Below are positions 62,766 to 64,000 of a stretch of 64,000 nucleotides of DNA, piece after piece (the stretch's first letter is position 1; every line of letters begins with the position of its first letter). This stretch comes from Brachyspira hampsonii (lineage in GTDB: Bacteria; Spirochaetota; Brachyspiria; Brachyspirales; Brachyspiraceae), in NCBI RefSeq assembly GCF_001746205.1, contig NZ_MDCO01000012.1, forward strand, positions 1 through 64,000, given 5' to 3'. The position numbers and the translations under genes were made by a program. The notes under the pieces were generated by a model. The model was not told the origin of the DNA. It was given only the letters and a program-made list of their open reading frames with translations, and searched no databases.

Positions 62766-63707
62766 TCACAAATTTTCTACTTCCTCTATACTCAAGCCTG
62801 TTAATTCACTGATAAGATTAATATCCATAGCTCTCGCTTTCATATTTTTTGCCATAGATATTGCTTTATTTCTTTCTCCTTTCTCTATACCTTTCTCTAT
62901 ACCTTTCTCTATGCCTTTCTCTATACCCTGTTCTATGCCTTTCTCTATACCTTGTTCTATACCTTTCTCTATACCTTCCTTTATACCTTCTTCTTTAGCT
63001 TTTTTCATATCTAATTCTATACTTTTATTAAAAAAATATGTGTCTACTTCGCGTTTTTTATATTTATCCATTACTGGGCTGTCATTAACAAAAGTCTGGC
63101 ATTTTTTTTCTACTTCTTCAAATATGGTATTTTCTTTCATTAAGATAGACATATTTTCCCCCTTAAAAAATTTTACCCAAGAAATAAATTCTTTATGTAT
63201 GTTGTCTAAAGTTTCTATTGCAGAAATATTTTTTAAATTGAATTTAGGTAATTCTACAAAATGTAATTGACAATGATCTGTGAGAATTTTATTATTATTT
63301 AATTCTTTTAATACATAACAGCTATGAACTTTATCTTCTTCTGTTAAAACGAAATTGGTAATATTAATACTTACAGTTGGTTTTAATTCATCATAAAAAG
63401 AACCTCTATTTAAACTAGAACTATAATTATAAGCCCAATAGTATAAAGCCTCTATAGCCTTATCATAGTCTTTAATAGCTTCTTCATACTGTCCTAAATT
63501 ATCTTTAGCAATTCCTCTGTTATAATAAGCGTTTCTATAATCAGGGTCGAGCTCTATAACCTTATCATAGTCTTTAATAGCTTCTTCATACTGTCCTAAA
63601 TTATCTTTAGCAATTCCTCTGTTATTATTAGCATCACTATCATTAGGGTCTATCTCTATAGCCTTATCATAGTCTTTAATAGCTTCTTCATACTGTCCTA
63701 ATTTTTC
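62766..63707 (-). pseudogene. Chimeric frame: TPR repeats joined to the back half of an Rpn protein
   Basis: One frame is open from 63707 to the stop at 62766. Its first part encodes three TPR-like units (YEEAIKDYDKAIE, DPDYRNAYYNRGIAKDNLGQ type). At about 63450 it passes in frame into Rpn sequence (LYYWAYNYSSSLNRGSFYDEL, TDHCQLHFVELPKF, then a Gly-Ile-Glu-Lys/Gln repeat tail and ELTGLSIEEVENL). The Rpn nuclease motifs are missing. No ATG, GTG or TTG start lies in the TPR part; a TAA at 63708-63710 ends the frame upstream. The first ATG, at 63152, would give a 128-residue tail protein. It is most likely a recombined, inactive remnant. Confidence 0.8.
63440..63705 (-). repeat. Near-identical 102-bp TPR-coding repeats
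   Basis: The TPR part of the chimera is made of about two and a half copies of a 102-bp (34-codon) unit. The stretches reading AGGACAGTATGAAGAAGC and TTAAAGACTATGATAAGG recur three times with hardly any change. Such recent, nearly identical copies favour recombination with other TPR genes of the same type. Confidence 0.85.
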
Positions 63708-63856
63708 TTAATATATTCATCTTGAAACGCTAACTATTTTTTATTGATTATTAATAAAAAATTGCTTCATTAAAATTAAAAAATCTCGCTTTAAGGCTCT
63801 AGCTATTTTATAGTTTATTCATCTTAAAAATATATTAATGTATTACACAATTTATA

Positions 63857-64000
63857 TTATTTGGCACCAAGTTCTTTTAATTTTTCTATTGCCTCGTCTT
63901 TTTCAGCATAATCTAAAACTCCGTCTCCATCCTCATCTGTACTGTTTATATCTATACCCAAATCATGAACTAAATACTCAAACACATCTACATTATCATA
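63857..64000 (-). CDS. C-terminal end of an EF-hand-like protein (runs off the window)
   Basis: The frame is open from the window edge (64000) to a TAA at 63857-63859, giving 47 residues. They contain DEDGDGVLDYAE, which has the Asp-x-Asp-Gly-Asp-Gly spacing of an EF-hand or dockerin-type calcium loop, then a charged helix ending KLKELGAK. The N-terminal part lies outside the window, so neither function nor location can be given. The gap 63711-63856 shows no gene. Confidence 0.65.
   Translation of the reverse strand, partial: YDNVDVFEYLVHDLGIDINSTDEDGDGVLDYAEKDEAIEKLKELGAK

Noticed and set aside
63150-63170. Possible frameshift between the upstream Rpn part and the 128-residue tail frame at a C-run
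   Set aside because: A recount of the run (five C's on the plus strand, 63158-63162) shows that the frame continues without a break into the ATG at 63152.

Overview
The window is very AT-rich (roughly 30% G+C by eye) and looks like a chromosomal piece of an anaerobic intestinal spirochaete, most likely Brachyspira. The grounds are the base composition, the CheW and methyl-accepting chemotaxis proteins, the [FeFe]-hydrogenase maturation genes, several Rpn/PD-(D/E)XK 'transposase' genes with Gly-Ile-Glu-Lys tails, and a DUF285 (BspA-like) repeat protein. The species call is inference. No tRNA, rRNA or CRISPR array was seen.

Layout. 1-600: tandem palindromic repeats around a truncated Rpn gene tail. 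600-3770: a flavodoxin-like gene, then cheW-rbfA-nrnA-rnhA. 3770-5050: a two-domain cyclic-nucleotide-binding-like regulator whose first codons lie in a 7-bp tandem repeat, a frame-shifting (phase-variation) switch. 5160-7610: an OppB/OppC-type permease pair. 7670-10650: two unknown proteins and a family-10-like glycosyl hydrolase lipoprotein. 10830-12780: a DUF779 protein and an aldehyde dehydrogenase. 12990-15520: a type II restriction-modification pair followed by a DUF285 protein. 15720-19000: a TPP riboswitch leading a YjiH-family transporter, a PhzF-family protein and thiM. 19150-23230 (minus): a BASS transporter, an iron-type alcohol dehydrogenase and ilvD. 23630-27600: ferritin, a carboxymuconolactone-decarboxylase-like protein, a B12-binding radical SAM protein, thpR and a secreted unknown. 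27900-29740: a chemoreceptor. 29870-35170: the [FeFe]-hydrogenase maturation locus (TM1266-type regulator, hydG, hydF, hydE) with an intact Rpn gene between hydF and hydE. 35260-37020: a TrkH-type potassium transporter.

37020-56930 is a 20-kb locus for anaerobic purine use through selenium-dependent molybdenum hydroxylases. It holds a YqeC-MocA fusion, an NCS2 purine permease, a three-subunit xanthine dehydrogenase, arcC, ygeW, ygeY, dpaL, a YheO-type regulator, and on the opposite strand ssnA, ygfK, a fused selenium-dependent xanthine dehydrogenase and yqeB. The likely logic is import and dehydrogenation or reduction of purines, ring opening, 2,3-diaminopropionate breakdown to pyruvate and ammonia, and ATP recovery from carbamoyl phosphate by carbamate kinase.

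57150-62530 is a type I restriction system (hsdRMS) whose hsdS carries two near-identical internal segments. 62540-64000 holds tandem palindromic repeats like those at the left edge, a chimeric reading frame joining TPR repeats to the back half of an Rpn protein, and the end of an EF-hand-like protein that leaves the window.

The most unusual points are the heptanucleotide phase switch, the palindromic element family tied to Rpn gene ends (conserved outer arms, different but still self-complementary inner stems), the TPR-Rpn chimera, the TPP-controlled YjiH/PhzF pair, and the perfect palindrome built into the restriction-modification promoter.
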